From Lyophyllum atratum (taxonomy: Eukaryota > Basidiomycota > Agaricomycetes > Agaricales > Lyophyllaceae): a DNA stretch of 64,000 bases. Shown one piece after another: positions 1 to 11,597 of the stretch. The translations under genes were made by a program, and so were the position numbers. The stretch lies in the NCBI GenBank assembly GCA_014905825.1, contig JACGCN010000030.1:558001-622000 (forward strand). The letters run 5' to 3'. Position 1 is the first letter of the stretch. Each line of letters begins with the position of its first letter. The notes beneath the pieces are model-generated. The model saw only the letters and a program-made list of their open reading frames with translations. It searched no databases and was not told the origin of the DNA.

Positions 1-254
1 CATGTGTGACAACTGGGAGTCCTCCACCCGCAGAATGATGTCAGCCCGAGCTTCCGCCATCTTCTTTGCTGTCCGCTTCTTCTGCCACGCGACACGTGCC
101 TTTCCTCTGCTGCCCCGGGCTCCTGTTCAGACACAACCAGATCCCAGAGACCCTTCCGGATGAGCTCGGCCTCCATGCGAATGACCCATTCGGAGTAATT
201 AGCCTCGTTTAGGTTCGCGAATCTCGATGACGTCTTCTTGGTGTCAATAGCCAT
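1..254 (-). pseudogene. Ty1/copia-type gag N-terminus, cut by window edge
   Basis: The minus strand opens with an ATG at 254 and reads MAIDTKKTSSRFANLNEANY, then SEWVIRMEAELIRKGLWDLV. The pattern of a small-residue start, N-x-x-N-Y-x-x-W, R-M-x-x-x-L and G-L-W-x-x-V is the N-terminus of copia/DUF4219-type retrotransposon gag proteins. After about residue 49 the good reading moves to another frame (RVAWQKKRTAKKMAEARADI), so a frameshift is present. The rest of the element lies outside the window to the left. No LTR or primer-binding site was recognised on its 5' side (255-600). The family is a fairly secure call; whether the element is complete cannot be judged. Confidence 0.6.
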
Positions 255-605
255 TTCGAGCCGGGGAGAGAAAGAGAGACAAGCAGATAGCAAGCAGTGA
301 CTTGACCGCCACCAGATAGACTGACAGAGTAAGATATAAGCGTTCCTGTAGAAAGTTCGGGTCCAATAGAAGCCGAACGATCTGGTATATTCTGTACCCC
401 GTCGGAACGCTTGAGAACGCTTGAGAGAAGACAGACATGGCAAACAACAAATATAGTATGTACGCGAGATCACGTGTGCACGAGGTGGTCGCACACACCA
501 GCACTTTCATCGAGCCCTGGGCTAGCAAGAGACATCGTCTTAGTTTCTGAGATCACAAAGACGTGAGAGAGCATCTTCATGATCAGAGGACTGATGACAG
601 CGAGC
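255..605. other. no gene recognised
   Basis: This stretch lies between the copia gag start and the end of the next minus-strand reading frame. It holds only short frames with no recognisable protein. It may contain untranslated leader or LTR sequence of the copia fragment, but I could not place LTR ends. Confidence 0.4.
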
Positions 606-2147
606 TTAACTGCACTGATCAAGCCATTTGTATTCAGGGCATACAGATTCAGTGGATACTGAGAGGAGGGGGGCATGGCCAACCCTGTATTCACAAAGGA
701 AGAGAGAAAAAGGATGATCAAAATAAGGGGGAGGAGAGGATGATGAGACAAGAAAAACGAGCCATGGATGAACGGGAAGAAACGGGTGGGCAAGGTATGA
801 TGGACAGAGGTCGTGGTACAAGAAGATGAGGAAATGGGCTGGAATGGGACAAGATGGGGGGTAGGCAGATAGGTACGAAGATTGGAGAGAGCAGGAAAAC
901 GTAAAATAGTGTCTAACGCGTCCCTTTTTGAGCTTCTTACGCCAAGCTATACGCTCATCCCTTAGACCCGTGACATGGACACTTGGTGAGGGGTTACATA
1001 AAACATTGTGATCCACTTTACTAAGGTGGCGTTGACACTTGTAAATGGAAGAGGAAAGATTCAAAACGAGAAAGTCAAGGCTCACCAAGTCGTCGACATC
1101 CTCTATCGGGGTTCCTTCGGCTGGCACAAAAGGTCGGACCAAGGGATCATTGACAGGAGCCTCAGGGACAGTTTCAGTGCGACGACGTTTCGCAGCGGAC
1201 GAGCCAGACGTTGTGGCACGTGGAGCTGGGATGATAATCCTGGGTCCTGGCAGGGGCTGAACCGACGTTGAAGGTGGGATGATTTGACCCGATGAGCAGC
1301 GTCCAGAAGCGGAGGAGGAGTCGGGTGACGCAGAGTGCGAGGCAGGAGCGACGGCCATGTACCCTGGCAGGGGCTGGATAGCAGGCGTTGACATCGAGGT
1401 GAGCTGACGTGATGAGTTTGACAATTCACCCTTGGCCTCTTCCAGATCACGATTCAGCCCGTCGATTGTCCTCATGGCATCTGCGAGGGCGGGGTTCAAT
1501 CCTGACATCAGGAGCATCAGGTTAGCGCTGCTGAGTTGGCTCTGGAGATTGATTACGCCCGAGCGATTTTGCTGGTCGTGGCCTTGGACCATCATCGCGT
1601 TCTGAGTCTTGTTGATCCTATTGTTCATGCTCATCATCATAGCCCCCATCTGTTCCTGGTTCTCCCTAATAGAGGTCTGCTGTTGCTGAACCGTGGCTAG
1701 GCCCGACTTGACCTCCTCAAGTTGACGAGTGAGGGCAGCGACCGAACCGGTGACCTGCGACGCGCCTTTGGCGACCTGATCTCCAAGCAAGGTTGGTTTG
1801 AGCGGAGCGCTGGTGTGGTCGAAAAGGAGGCGTGGGGGAGCAATGGTGGGGTAAGGAAAGGCCGCACGGAATAGCTCTGAGCTCTTCAGGATGGTGGAGG
1901 TAGCCGCCCAAGTAGTCATGGAGAAGATGATGAGGTCCGGGTGTTGCGAGTCCGAGCGAAACTCGAGGAAAGACTGGGAAGCAGTCCTGCGCACCTACTT
2001 TGCGACTAGATCTCCTAAGCCCTCGCAATCCCGGGCTCCAGTGACGACGAGCTCAAACGCACGTTGGATGATGACTTCCTTGAGAGGCTGGATGGTTGCA
2101 CGACTTTTAGAAACTGCGGGAGGAACATCGATGGTAGCGAGAGCCAT
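606..2147 (-). CDS. hypothetical protein with central coiled coil (gene B), hAT inserted just upstream
   Basis: No family was recognised. A likely ATG at 2147 gives MALATIDVPPAVSKSRATIQ and a frame that runs to a stop near 1995. The main frame then continues from about 1990 to 606, so an unresolved intron or frameshift lies near 1990. The middle (LTRQLEEVKSGLATVQQQQT and following) is Gln/Met-rich and heptad-like, suggesting a coiled coil. A Pro/Ser-rich segment and a basic patch (AAKRRRTE) that could be a nuclear signal follow. A GTGAGC...TTACAAG intron probably lies near 1045-1100. The true 3' end is uncertain because the frame stays open through low-complexity sequence to 606. The hAT element at 2177 begins about 30 bp upstream of the ATG and has probably removed the native promoter. 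Confidence 0.45.
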
Positions 2148-2229
2148 CACAAGGGAGCACAAACACGACCTGGGGGTAGTGTTTGAAGGTCGTGTTTCAA
2201 AGACCAAAAAAGACCGCGACCAAACCGGA

Positions 2230-2396
2230 CCGCAACCGCAAAAGACCGGACTTTGGGTCGCGGTCGCAGACGATCCACAGGCAGTCACGGTTGCGGTCGC
2301 TCGAATTTGATTAAGTTGGTAGACCGGTTGCGACCGATTGCAACCGGTCGCAACCACATCAGTCGCAACCGGTCGCAACCGGTCGCAACCACACCG
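2230..2396. repeat. hAT copy 1 left subterminal repeat array
   Basis: Repeated ACCGGTCGCAACC-like motifs, several in tandem just before 2396, mix with GGTCGCGGTCGC variants. Arrays of short direct and inverted motifs inside the TIRs are typical transposase-binding regions of hAT elements. The binding role is inferred, not shown. Confidence 0.75.
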
Positions 2397-2572
2397 CCAG
2401 TCACCGCTAAGCTGCCCACGCTGGCCTCAAACATAGGATGTACCTACATGGTCCTCGGATGCCGGATCAATACATGTGTTATACTACGTGTATCGGCTAC
2501 AAAACATTATGAATCTCTACAGGCAAACGTGAGGCAGCAAGTAATAATGAAGTACACGAGGTGAACAAGGTC

Positions 2573-2578
2573 TATAAA
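2573..2578 (+). promoter_or_regulatory. TATA box of hAT transposase gene
   Basis: TATAAA lies 60 bp upstream of the transposase ATG at 2633. It is repeated in the second hAT copy at the mirrored position (about 27656-27661). Confidence 0.45.
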
Positions 2579-2632
2579 GACCAGCTAAATACCCAACATT
2601 CAACAGCCCACACCCTACTACCCACCTTCTAT

Positions 2633-5600
2633 ATGGCTAAGGCACAGCCTACAACACGAAAGAGTCAGTCATCGTCCAACAAGAAGCCGGCGGCACGTAC
2701 TATCTTGAAGCCGACGACCCGGTCATCGAAATCCGGGAACAAGCGCCAAGCAAGTAGTGACGACGATGACGACGAAGATGACGACGTCGAGGACCCGCCG
2801 CGTCGTCGCAGCACACGCAAGAAACAGAAGGTGACCTCTGACAATGAGCAGGGTGCACGCTCAAAAGGGAAGTCCAAAGCTGTGGCGAAGTCGAAAGGGA
2901 AGGCGAGGGCGAAGGCGAGGGATGTGGTAGTTGAGGATGCTGATGGTTCGAGGGACGAGGGTGACCGGGAACAGGACGGGGAGACAGAGAGTGAGGGCGA
3001 GGGCGACAGAGGGAATGGAGGGAATGACAGTGAGAGCGAGCGAGCTGGAGGGGAAAGTCACGGCGATGATGATGGTGAGAACCCCGACGAGGACGCCGAG
3101 GATGATGCAGATATTCCTGAGGCAGAAGAGGTAAGCCGTCGGTCACGTACAAGGATAGAAATGAACTTACGAACCACAGGACTTGAATGAGCGCCATGCT
3201 CAAGGAATTCCGTCAGCGCTGCCAGTGAAAAAGAACTCGACGCGTGATCTTCTCCTCGTATTCGGCGACAAGGTTGACGTGGAGTTTGCCCAGGCGAACA
3301 GCAAGACTGCCGTTTTCCATGGCCGATGGTGCTTCTTGTGCAAGTCAGTTGTTTTTTCGACGTGATTTATGAGTGATTACTTACAGGGCACAGAGCTGAA
3401 TTTGATGCAGCAGAGACTGCAGGACGACGGCCAGCACGAACACTCATGCAATGCTTCCTGAAAGGCGCCAATTCCACCTGTCGCGGCCACATAATGCGAT
3501 TCCATTTTGATGAGTACGAGCGTCGTTGCAAAGCAGCCAAGATCGTGCCGAATCATGCCTGTATACCGCCATCCATCCAGAAAGAGCGCGAGGGAATGAA
3601 AAAGCAGAAGAAACTGAACTTCGCTTCAGCTGAAAGAAAGGAGTTTTCGAGGGAGGAGGTACTACACGCAGTCGCAGTTCACGTCGCCGTTGACAACCAG
3701 GTCAGTATATACTTGTTTGTTCAGTTGAAAATCTCACCCGGTCTACAGGCGCTTATGTTAGCTGATAAGATCACATTCCGCAATGTTCTTGTCGCTATGC
3801 GGCCACAGGCCAAAAAAATCGATCTCCCGAGCGCGCATGATGTAGGAGTTTATATTCATAACGCATTCTGCAAAGGCTTGGAAAAATTGAAAGCAGATAT
3901 TGAGGTAAGATACTGTCATCTGTAAAGTGTTTCACTATTAATGATCCCAGAGCGCACCGGGGAAAGTCTCATGCACCGCGGACGGATGGTCAGCCGATAC
4001 GACTAAGCTCGGTTATCTAGGGATGACGGCTCATTGGATCGAGGTCAGCAAGGCAGGTACATGGACCCTTCGTGCCGCAGTAGTCGGATTTCGCCTAATT
4101 CACGGTACGCATGCTGGGAGCAATCTCGGGCGCTACTTTGTCGGGCTCTGTGATCGCGTGGGTATCATGTCGCGTACACACTCGAAGGTACGCCATCTTT
4201 TGACTTCTGGCTTGATAGATTAACGGATTCTTTTGACTTCTCGCTTGATATAGCTGTATACCGTTACTCTCGATAATACATCAGCAAACGACACAATGTG
4301 TTCGACAATCGAGGGCCAGCACGACCTTCGTAATTTAGTCTGGCCTGCCTCTGAGAACCAGCTCCCGTGTCTGGAGCATGTCACGAGCCTCGCGACCGTC
4401 GACGTGGTGGGCTACATCACCAAGGTCAAGGCCATTGAGACCACGAACGCTATATGGGAATATAACCCCGGAGAAGAAGCCAATCTCGTCCTTGATGGCA
4501 GGCTCGACGTTATCGCGACCATCAGGACTCTATCAATCAAGGTACATCTGCGTACATCCATGATTGATCTCTCTAACTTGGCCATTTAGCTACAATCATC
4601 TGGTCAACGCATACAGTACTTCGAGAGCTTACAGACGGAATGCGGTTTCGCGACACCCCTCAAGCTCACCCTGCATAGCAACACAAGGTGGGGATCAGCT
4701 CACGGCATGCTTGAACGCGCTTCGAAGCTTCGATTGGTATGTGCCGATGATCATTCTTTTAGATTGGCAACCTTACTTTTTAAGTACATATGACAGGCCA
4801 TCAATATGTTTGTGGTCCATGCAGACCAGCTTTACGGCCCCATCACGACAAAACGGGTCAATGGCAAGATCAGCAAAAAGATTCCATGGACTGACTTTGC
4901 ATTGACGGATTCGGATTGGGCACGGGTCGACGACGCAAGGGACATTCTCGCGGTTCGTAACCAATTTCATCATTGATCATTATCACGACGTCTGACAGAT
5001 CTATGTTGTAGGATTCAAACCGTGTCCTTCATCAGTTCTCCTCTGAGAAGCAGCCGACACTCTATCGCGCACTCCCCACCATCGAAAGTCTCCAAACAAC
5101 CTGGGAAGAGAAGCTCGAGGACGACCACTATTCTCTGTACCATCCCGCCCTTCAAGATGGGCTGAATAAACTCATGAAATATTATACCCGCTTCGACCAG
5201 AAGCCGGTTTATATTCTTTCAATCTGTGAGTTTACATTACACGCGCAATTAATCTAACTGACTCAATTCGCAACGACAGTTCTTCACCCCTTTTTCAAGC
5301 TTCATTACATCAAGATGGCTTGGGGAGGTGCCGAAGAACAGAGGGCCGAGATCAGAAAGGGGAACCTTGATGCAAAGGACTGGGTTGACGAGGCAAGGCA
5401 GATCGTCGAGGCCACAGTAAGTTGTCATCTCCTCATTCGTCATTATATTCATTTATTTTACTCTATAGATGGAGAAGTACTGGGCAACACGCCCGTCTCG
5501 AAAAGCAGCCGCACCGGCGAAGCCTCTACCCAGTACGAGCAACGACCCGATCATGGCCGAATATCGCAAACACCGCAATGCACTCATCGTCGAAGCGACC

Positions 5601-6075
5601 GAGGACTCAGACTGGCGGGCCGAACTACGGGAGTACATCAAATCTGTGCCTCAAGATGTCGACGACGATACTGATATTGTCCAGTGGTGGTCGGTATGTC
5701 ATAGATTAATTGATCTTGAAGGTTGTCTCGCTAATTTAATACTAGGAAAACGCGAAGCGATATCCAACACTCGCCCGAATTGCCCTGGATGTCCTTCCTT
5801 CCCAGGCGTCCTCCGTCCCCTGCGAGCGCGTCTTTTCGGCATGCAAACTCACGGCCACAGACCGCCGTTCTCGTCTCTCAGCAACAGTATTCGAGGAATT
5901 ACAAATTCTGAAGCACCTTTGGCGCCCCGAGCTCATCGACCGATCCAAACTCAATTCCGAAGAGATAGAGGGGGCCGCGCTCCATGTCCAGGCTTTCCAG
6001 GAGATGGCGGCAGCTGAGGAGGAGGTTCAGCAGTGGGAGAGGGAGGATTTGATGGGCCCAGAATCTATTGCCTAG
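2633..6075 (+). CDS. hAT family transposase (BED zinc finger, RNase H-like, hAT dimerisation), copy 1
   Basis: This is a spliced gene with about ten short introns; the first donor is GTAAGC at 3131. The start MAKAQPTTRKSQSSSNKKPA leads into a long Lys/Ser/Asp/Glu-rich, presumably nuclear, tail. A BED-like DNA-binding region follows (WCFLCK, then R-P-A-R-T-L-M-Q-C-F-L and H-x3-H-like residues). The catalytic region includes CTADGWSADTTKLGYLGMTA, with the first Asp, and TLDNTSAND, with the second. The C-terminal hAT dimerisation region is clear: DIVQWW, RYPTLARIALDVLPSQASSV, then PCERVFSACK and RRSRLS. I saw no internal stop or frameshift once introns are removed, so the enzyme may be active. 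Its product cuts and pastes the element using the TIRs and subterminal arrays. Exact exon joins were not all resolved. Confidence 0.88.
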
Positions 6076-6989
6076 CATCTTTTTCTGGCTACACACCTAT
6101 GTACTGTATCTATAATGCACCTACCTTGTATTTCTCATTCATTTTCGTGTTCCAATCTCGTCCTTCGTGTTCTCGAAGCGTTCTCGAACATTTGGCCCAT
6201 GCGCAAGTTTAAGTGAAACATGCACATACACGTGTACACATGCCAATGTGCTCCCATTGACATGTTGGGAGTTGACAGTCGACAACGCCATTTTGATTAC
6301 CTTCGACAAGACGCTGCGAGACGACTCCGATCGCTAACGGTCCTTATCCTTCGTATCCCCTATCAATGGTATCGAGACATGCAGCCAGGGCAGCTGCAAT
6401 GGCACCATCTGTTGCAGGTGCGAGCATTACTCACAGTTTTTCTTTTATCTACTGATCGTTGTGACTCTGCAGGTTAACAACATCACAACTGGCCTTGAGC
6501 TTTCCCCACCTCACGTACACCTCGGGCTTACTGCGGGCACGCACCTCTGGAACACGGCTGGCCGAGCCTCGTCCTCGCCTCACCCCTCGCACCTGCTGGC
6601 AGTCAATATCATGAGTATCTTCTTTCGGGGCTTTACCTCTCGCTGAACTCGTGGTCGTCATGCCTGCGCAGCGTAGCGACATTGAACCTGGCCCCCGGCC
6701 CTTAGCTTTTTTTCACCACCTCACTCCTCCTGCGTCTTTCCATTGGGGTGAGTTCATTCTGTTTGGGACGTCACTGCTTACGCACACTATTGACCGAGTA
6801 CTGCAGCCTACTTTGGAACAAGGCTGGCCGAGCCTCGCCGTCACCTTGCCCCTGCCTATGTCATTGTAAGTACCGATAATTCATGTTCAACGGTGTGAAA
6901 CTAATCAACATCCACAGTTGATTGTATAACAGGTCATGTAAATTATGTAGCATAGAAACTCTGTGTAAGACGTAGTTCTGTAGTGATAG

Positions 6990-7125
6990 ATAAGCAGTCG
7001 CGACCGGTCCCAACCCCTCAACGACCGGTCGCGACCGAGTCGGGTCGAGACCAGTTCCGACCGGTCGCAGTAAGTCGAGCGACCGTTTACGACCGATTGC
7101 TAGCGGTCCGGTCGCAGGTTGCTCA
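6990..7125. repeat. hAT copy 1 right subterminal repeat array
   Basis: This is a dense run of GACCGGTCGCGACCG-type motifs and partial palindromes just inside the right TIR, matching the composition of the left array. It is the likely transposase recognition region; that role is inferred. Confidence 0.75.
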
Positions 7126-7306
7126 TTTTGTGTGAACGAAGGAACCGGTCGCGGTCGGGGTCTTTGCCAAACAGGGCAAAAAACCCGACCCGACACGACT
7201 TTGGAACACTACCTGGGGGCCACCAAAGGAAGGAAAGATACTCGCCACCTTGAATCCCTTCTTTTCGATGTGGGCTCAGATGAGGAAAAGATGTTCAGAC
7301 GGTATG

Positions 7307-7855
7307 TCAGAGCGATCGGTGCTGGCGGGGTACAGATTAAGCAATCGGCACGACATACGCTTGTCGCTTTTCCTTTTGCCACTCGCACTCCATCGCATCT
7401 CCCAGTCCGTCTTTCGCTTCTCAAGTTCTTCCTTCACTATTGCGAGTATGTCATCTCTGGGCTCAACACTGGGATTTTCGAGGTGGAGTTCAACATGACA
7501 TGCCGAGGAGAGGCTCGAAACACACTCGTGAAAGGGCGTCACAACGAAGATCAGTTTTTTAAAGTACGGGTATTCTGGAGCCGCTCCAATGTCCTGCCAG
7601 AAGAACAGGGGTTTGGGCTGCATCAGTGGAGACACATCCCCTAACAACCAGCAGGTTTCCTTTCGGGAGGTCATCGAGGGAGAAGGCACCTGGGAAAATT
7701 ACGTCTGCATCCGAGTCAGGAGTGGCTGGGTGAGGACTGTGTCGAGGAGTGCGCAGAGTGAAGGGCGGGATCGGGGCTCGAGTCGGGGTGGACTGAGGCG
7801 TGACTTTTGGGCGCGTCGGGGTTGCAGGGGGAGTGGGATTAGATGTGGGTGGCAT
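7307..7855 (-). CDS. hypothetical protein (gene A), upstream partner of gene B
   Basis: No family was recognised. An ATG at 7855 gives MPPTSNPTPPATPTRPKVTP, a Pro/Thr-rich, probably disordered N-terminus. A compact region follows (AAPEYPYFKKLIFVVTPFHE, then an acidic/basic helical stretch EELEKRKTDWEMR). Two introns are likely: one ending CTGGCAG before GACATTGG, and one starting GTATGTCG with a good branch site and ending CCGCCAG. With both removed the stop is at 7307; without the second it is at 7276. It lies head-to-tail with gene B, and before the hAT insertion the two were only about 100-150 bp apart, so they may be neighbours or parts of one unit. Confidence 0.4.
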
Positions 7856-8689
7856 GGCTGGATGGAGATTGCGACAAACGGGGCAGTTTTTTGATGAGAT
7901 GTTAGGCGAGGCTGATCTCGGAGTTGTTTCGGCGCGAAGCCAAATTTTTTGCATACCCGCGTGGGGCAGGGCTGGGATTAACAACAACAACAGGAGATTT
8001 TACGGAGGTTTTTATTGGTTATAAGAGAGTTATACGAGCTAGATTAGAGATATGAGGGGACCGGGAACGGGGGTTGTTGTTGTTGTTGTTGTTGTTACAT
8101 AGAGTCTATGTACAGTTTACATAGAATTAGGTAGAATTGATGTAGAGCACACGTGGAGTCTAGTGGAAACCAGAGGGAGTGTAAAGTACTCCCCATAACC
8201 TGCGGGCCCAGATCTAGAAGACATGAAAGCAGGAGCCTCAGTGTCATGAAGGTAGGAGAGAACAACTTATATTGGGATCTACCTAGAAGTGTTGAGATAG
8301 GACATGCCCAGCTAGGCTACGTCGTTGAATCTCACATGTCAATAAGTTTCCTTATATGGTCTTCTCTCTATACTTAGATATCTCGCTTATTACTTACGCC
8401 ACAGCACAGAGCATCGTGGTGCGTTTCTATTCAGCTTGCCGTTTGATATTTACCAGTCTTTACCAGAACCTTAATCCCTGATCATATATCTACTGTATAC
8501 ATAGAAAAGCCACCCTTAGTCGTCTTACACGAAGCGTCGGACTCTAAGGACTTACATACTGTGATTCTCTAGAGGTTATTGGGCCCCCGCTCTGCGCTTT
8601 CCTGCAAAATCACACGACACTACAGACGGACTCACATTATTTTACACACGAAATATACTCCACGTTTACCCCCTAAAAAAGGTCAACCT
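7856..8689. other. no gene; (GTT)n microsatellite and PBS-like motif
   Basis: A GTT trinucleotide run occupies about 8073-8096. GGTTATTGGGCCCC at 8574-8587 resembles the GGTTATGGGCCCC found just inside the 5' LTR of the two gag-only retrotransposons at 19134 and 22222 (reverse strand). It may be the primer-binding site of the copia relic that starts near 8690, making 8.1-8.57 kb a decayed 5' LTR. I could not define LTR ends. Confidence 0.35.
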
Positions 8690-9725
8690 GCAGCAACAAC
8701 AACACCCCCATATTCCCCGACGAGGAAAAGTTCGATGGGTCAAACTTCGTCAGCTTCAAAGCCCGAATCCAAATTGCCATTAGGGTTCTTTGCGCTGAAG
8801 GCTACCTAAAAGGTGACATAGTATGCCCTACCCCACTTCCTACCACTCAGCTTCCTCCTGAGCCCACCGAGTGGACTTCTACATCTCCTTCGAAGGACAA
8901 ATGGGGAGTACGTGACGCGTGGGTACTCGCTCTCATTGCGTACAACACAAAAAACCCGGTCGGGCTTGGAGTAAAGATGGATGGAGGCATGGGCGTCGGT
9001 AAATACGGCTCCACTTCTGAGCTAGGAGCAGCTGACGCAAAGACGGACTTGCAGGACATCAACCTCAGCGAGGGCGCGGACTTCCTGGAGCATGTCAAAA
9101 CCCTCTGATCCAAATGGCAGTCTGCCACGGATAAAGGGGCCGCCATCGACGATAAAGCTTTCCGCGCTATTGCACTTAGGTCACTACCCGACCGAGTCTT
9201 GGAATGTCATAGTCTCCACCGTCTACGCCACCAAAACATCTGCGGAAGCTATATCCGTCCTATCTCTGCATTGGGAGCGCTTGAAGCGCCAGGGTGCGCA
9301 GGCACCGCTACCGCCCTGCAGGCAAACGTTAAACAGCAGTCAGCGAAGTCTGGGCTCGTACGCGTAAACACTAACTGTGGACGGACGGGTCACCTTATCA
9401 AGGACTGTTACTGGCCAGGGGGAGCGAAGGAAGGTCAATTTCCAGCGAACTTCTGAAACAGAGGGAGACAGAGTACCCCAAACCCCTCCACTGCTCCTGC
9501 TGCCTACGGTTTCTACCTGTTGAGGAAGGACTTGGTTACCACCTATCAGCCTTCAAAGTCTACCACACCACGTCCGAGAGGCAGATGGGCAACAAGTTGC
9601 AGGTCACATGCATTGATGCGGGGAGGGAATGGGTGAATCAGGACTGGTTCGACTACTGCAGACACCACGGTATCATGTTGGAAATCAATACCCCATACAC
9701 ACCCCAATAGATGCTGTAGCCGTAT
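8690..9725 (+). pseudogene. decayed Ty1/copia retrotransposon (gag plus integrase scrap)
   Basis: The gag-like reading FPDEEKFDGSNFVSFKARIQ starts near 8710. It runs with an in-frame stop near 9107 (before SKWQSATDKGAAIDDKAFRA) and a frame change near 9200, then to a zinc-knuckle remnant NCGRTGHLIKDC that has lost the first Cys. About 100 bp further on, another frame gives GREWVNQDWFDYCRHHGIML and then EINTPYTPQ, the C-terminal core of a copia integrase (rve) domain. Protease and the integrase N-terminus are missing between them, and reverse transcriptase is absent. This is a dead, internally deleted element. Confidence 0.75.
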
Positions 9726-11597
9726 TATAATGTGGTCCACAAATTGTGTATGGCCACATTGTTATGTACCAGCCACCTCACCAGGGCATGGCGTTGTTTT
9801 AATGTGACCCTTCTTAGCATTATAATGTGCGATTCTCAGATGACCCCCTACATTGTTAGAACAGGCAAGCGCAGGGATGTCAGGTTAGACAGCTACAAGC
9901 TGAAGTCCGAAGTTAGAAACTGGTTTATTGAGGAACTGACTGATCTACTCACCTGAAGTCCGAAGTTAGAAACTGGGGACTTCAGGTCAATCTAATCTAC
10001 TATATATACTGTGCACAAGAAGGCTGCAATAGGATACTGTGCACCACAGCGCACACAGAGCAACAGCCAAAACAATTTAGATCATAACTCAATGAATTTT
10101 AATCAGTTGAACTTGTTACAGGGCTTGTTTTCGAGCTAGCACACAAGCCAAGGTCTTGGCGCTGCGTCCGCGGCGTTGGAACGTACTGCGGTTTGGGAAT
10201 GTAACACTGCAGACCTATCACTATTCCCGGCCCATCAACGTTATGAGTTTTGATCCATTGGGCTTGTTCCAGGGCTTGTTTTTGAGCTAAATTTCAGGCT
10301 GACGATCTGGGGTTGAGGCCGAGGTGTGGGAATTTAACACACAGCCTGCGGCCCAAAAAGGTGTGCAGTGCATCTGTGTCCATCCCACTAATCTCCTCAT
10401 GCTCCCGGCATTTTTATAATCGTTTAAATCAATATGAGCACAGTGACCAACACACCGCAGCATTTGCACACACCCCGCGGAGCAAATATAACACCCCCAT
10501 TGTTTTCTCCCTTCACTATTCAGGCAGAATTCAACAAAAAAAAAAAAAAAACATCCCGCAGCCCAAATACACATCCTGCAGCACATTAGTATCCATCCCG
10601 TGGGCAGTTGCACAAGCCCCACGGAGTGCACACAATATCTCCGTGGTTCCCCGGGCCCCCCCTCTCCTAGACAGGCAGAAGGTCAGTGATACCAATATCA
10701 GTGATTTTTGATTAGAAATGAACATAGATGTCTCACCGCCGGTCTATGTCCTGGATTATTGTTAATGCATGTGTCTCTCCACGTTCAACGGAGAGATAGT
10801 CGACAACCCATGACAGCAGGTGGTCCTTGAATGTTCCTTTGATTACTTGGTGCAGGAGGTCAGGAGTAAACAGCTTCAATGGGTGTTTGTCAATCGTGAT
10901 GTGATCCACAATGATAGGTACATATTACAACGTCCGTCATCCCATGCTCATCCCACAATATCCCTGGATGACAAACATTTGTCATTGTGTGAGAATGTCA
11001 AAGTGCCTCAGGCGTGTCAAGATCCTTTGGCCGCGCATCACACCTGTTGAGGTTATTCAGGAGTAGCCAAGGTATCAGAATTGAGAGACTTACTTGGGAC
11101 ACCAGCCTTGCACAATAGCTGCAAGCCAGACATACTCAGGGTAGTCTGTGATATACGGCCCGAGCCCGAAAAATGCGCATCACAGGTGGCTGTCAGGGCA
11201 GCGCACAACCTCGGGCATAGACATCCCCTTCAAAGGCTCGAAGACACATGCTAAACATGCATGGTAGAGTTGTCGGATGAAAACTTGACACTTAGGATTT
11301 TGATGTTGTTTCTTGCTCGCTACAACAGTGATGAACTCAAAACCAATGGCTACGGAATATAGAATGAAGGAGCTAAATAGCTAAATCTTTGGAATGGGTA
11401 AAAAAGTGACAGGAAAATTGAATTCCCCTGAGCGTGTCGCGCAATGCGTAACATACGCAGGAGACATGTAGACTGGGTGATATTGCGGGTGGCTGTATTA
11501 GCAATGATAGAATGATATTCAAAGATAATCAGCTCACTGCTTGTGACCAAGACCACTTGCCCGACAACAGATTGGACCAGAGATAGAAACCGAAAAG
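9726..11597. other. gene-free, repeat-rich spacer
   Basis: No convincing gene is present. Two diverged units with 'gggcttgtttt(c/t)gagcta' cores lie around 10100-10290, about 155 bp apart. A degenerate series of CCCGCAGC/CCGCGGAGC-containing units with short A/T spacers fills 10310-10640, and includes a homopolymer A run near 10536-10551. Frames crossing it (Cys/Ala/Gly-rich on the minus strand) look like translated repeat, not protein. Confidence 0.4.
9900..9987. repeat. 24-bp direct repeat plus 11-bp perfect hairpin
   Basis: CTGAAGTCCGAAGTTAGAAA with four more bases occurs at 9900-9923 and again at 9953-9976. The second copy forms the left arm and loop of a perfect inverted repeat, ACCTGAAGTCC (9951-9961) with GGACTTCAGGT (9977-9987), separated by 15 bp. 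Confidence 0.7.

Larger units (their letters stand above)
2177..7211 (+). mobile_element. hAT DNA transposon, copy 1, apparently complete (5,035 bp)
   Basis: Both ends carry an 18-bp terminal inverted repeat. The left end reads TAGTGTTTGAAGGTCGTG. The right end, reverse-complemented, reads TAGTGTTCCAAAGTCGTG. The element is flanked by a perfect 8-bp target-site duplication, CCTGGGGG (2169-2176 and 7212-7219), which is the hAT hallmark. Inside are subterminal GGTCGCGACCGG-type arrays at both ends and a multi-exon transposase gene, followed by about 900 bp of non-transposase sequence (6076-6990). An inverted copy of identical length is at 23023-28057. The ORFs of the two copies translate identically, and I noticed a single base difference (near 6195 here). 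The insertion lies in the short gap between two minus-strand unknown genes. Confidence 0.95.

Noticed and set aside
6449..6869. Possible accessory gene opposite to the hAT transposase (and its mirror at 23365-23785)
   Set aside because: Short frames with possible introns and some Cys, but no consistent splicing, no recognisable domain, and they lie in the element's 3' filler.
8069..8096. GTT repeat as a possible coding poly-Val/poly-Asn tract
   Set aside because: It has no gene context and is treated as a simple microsatellite.
10287..10711. Cys/Ala/Gly-rich frames near 10.3-10.7 kb
   Set aside because: They follow the degenerate CCCGCAGC repeats and cross a homopolymer A run, so they read as translated repeat.
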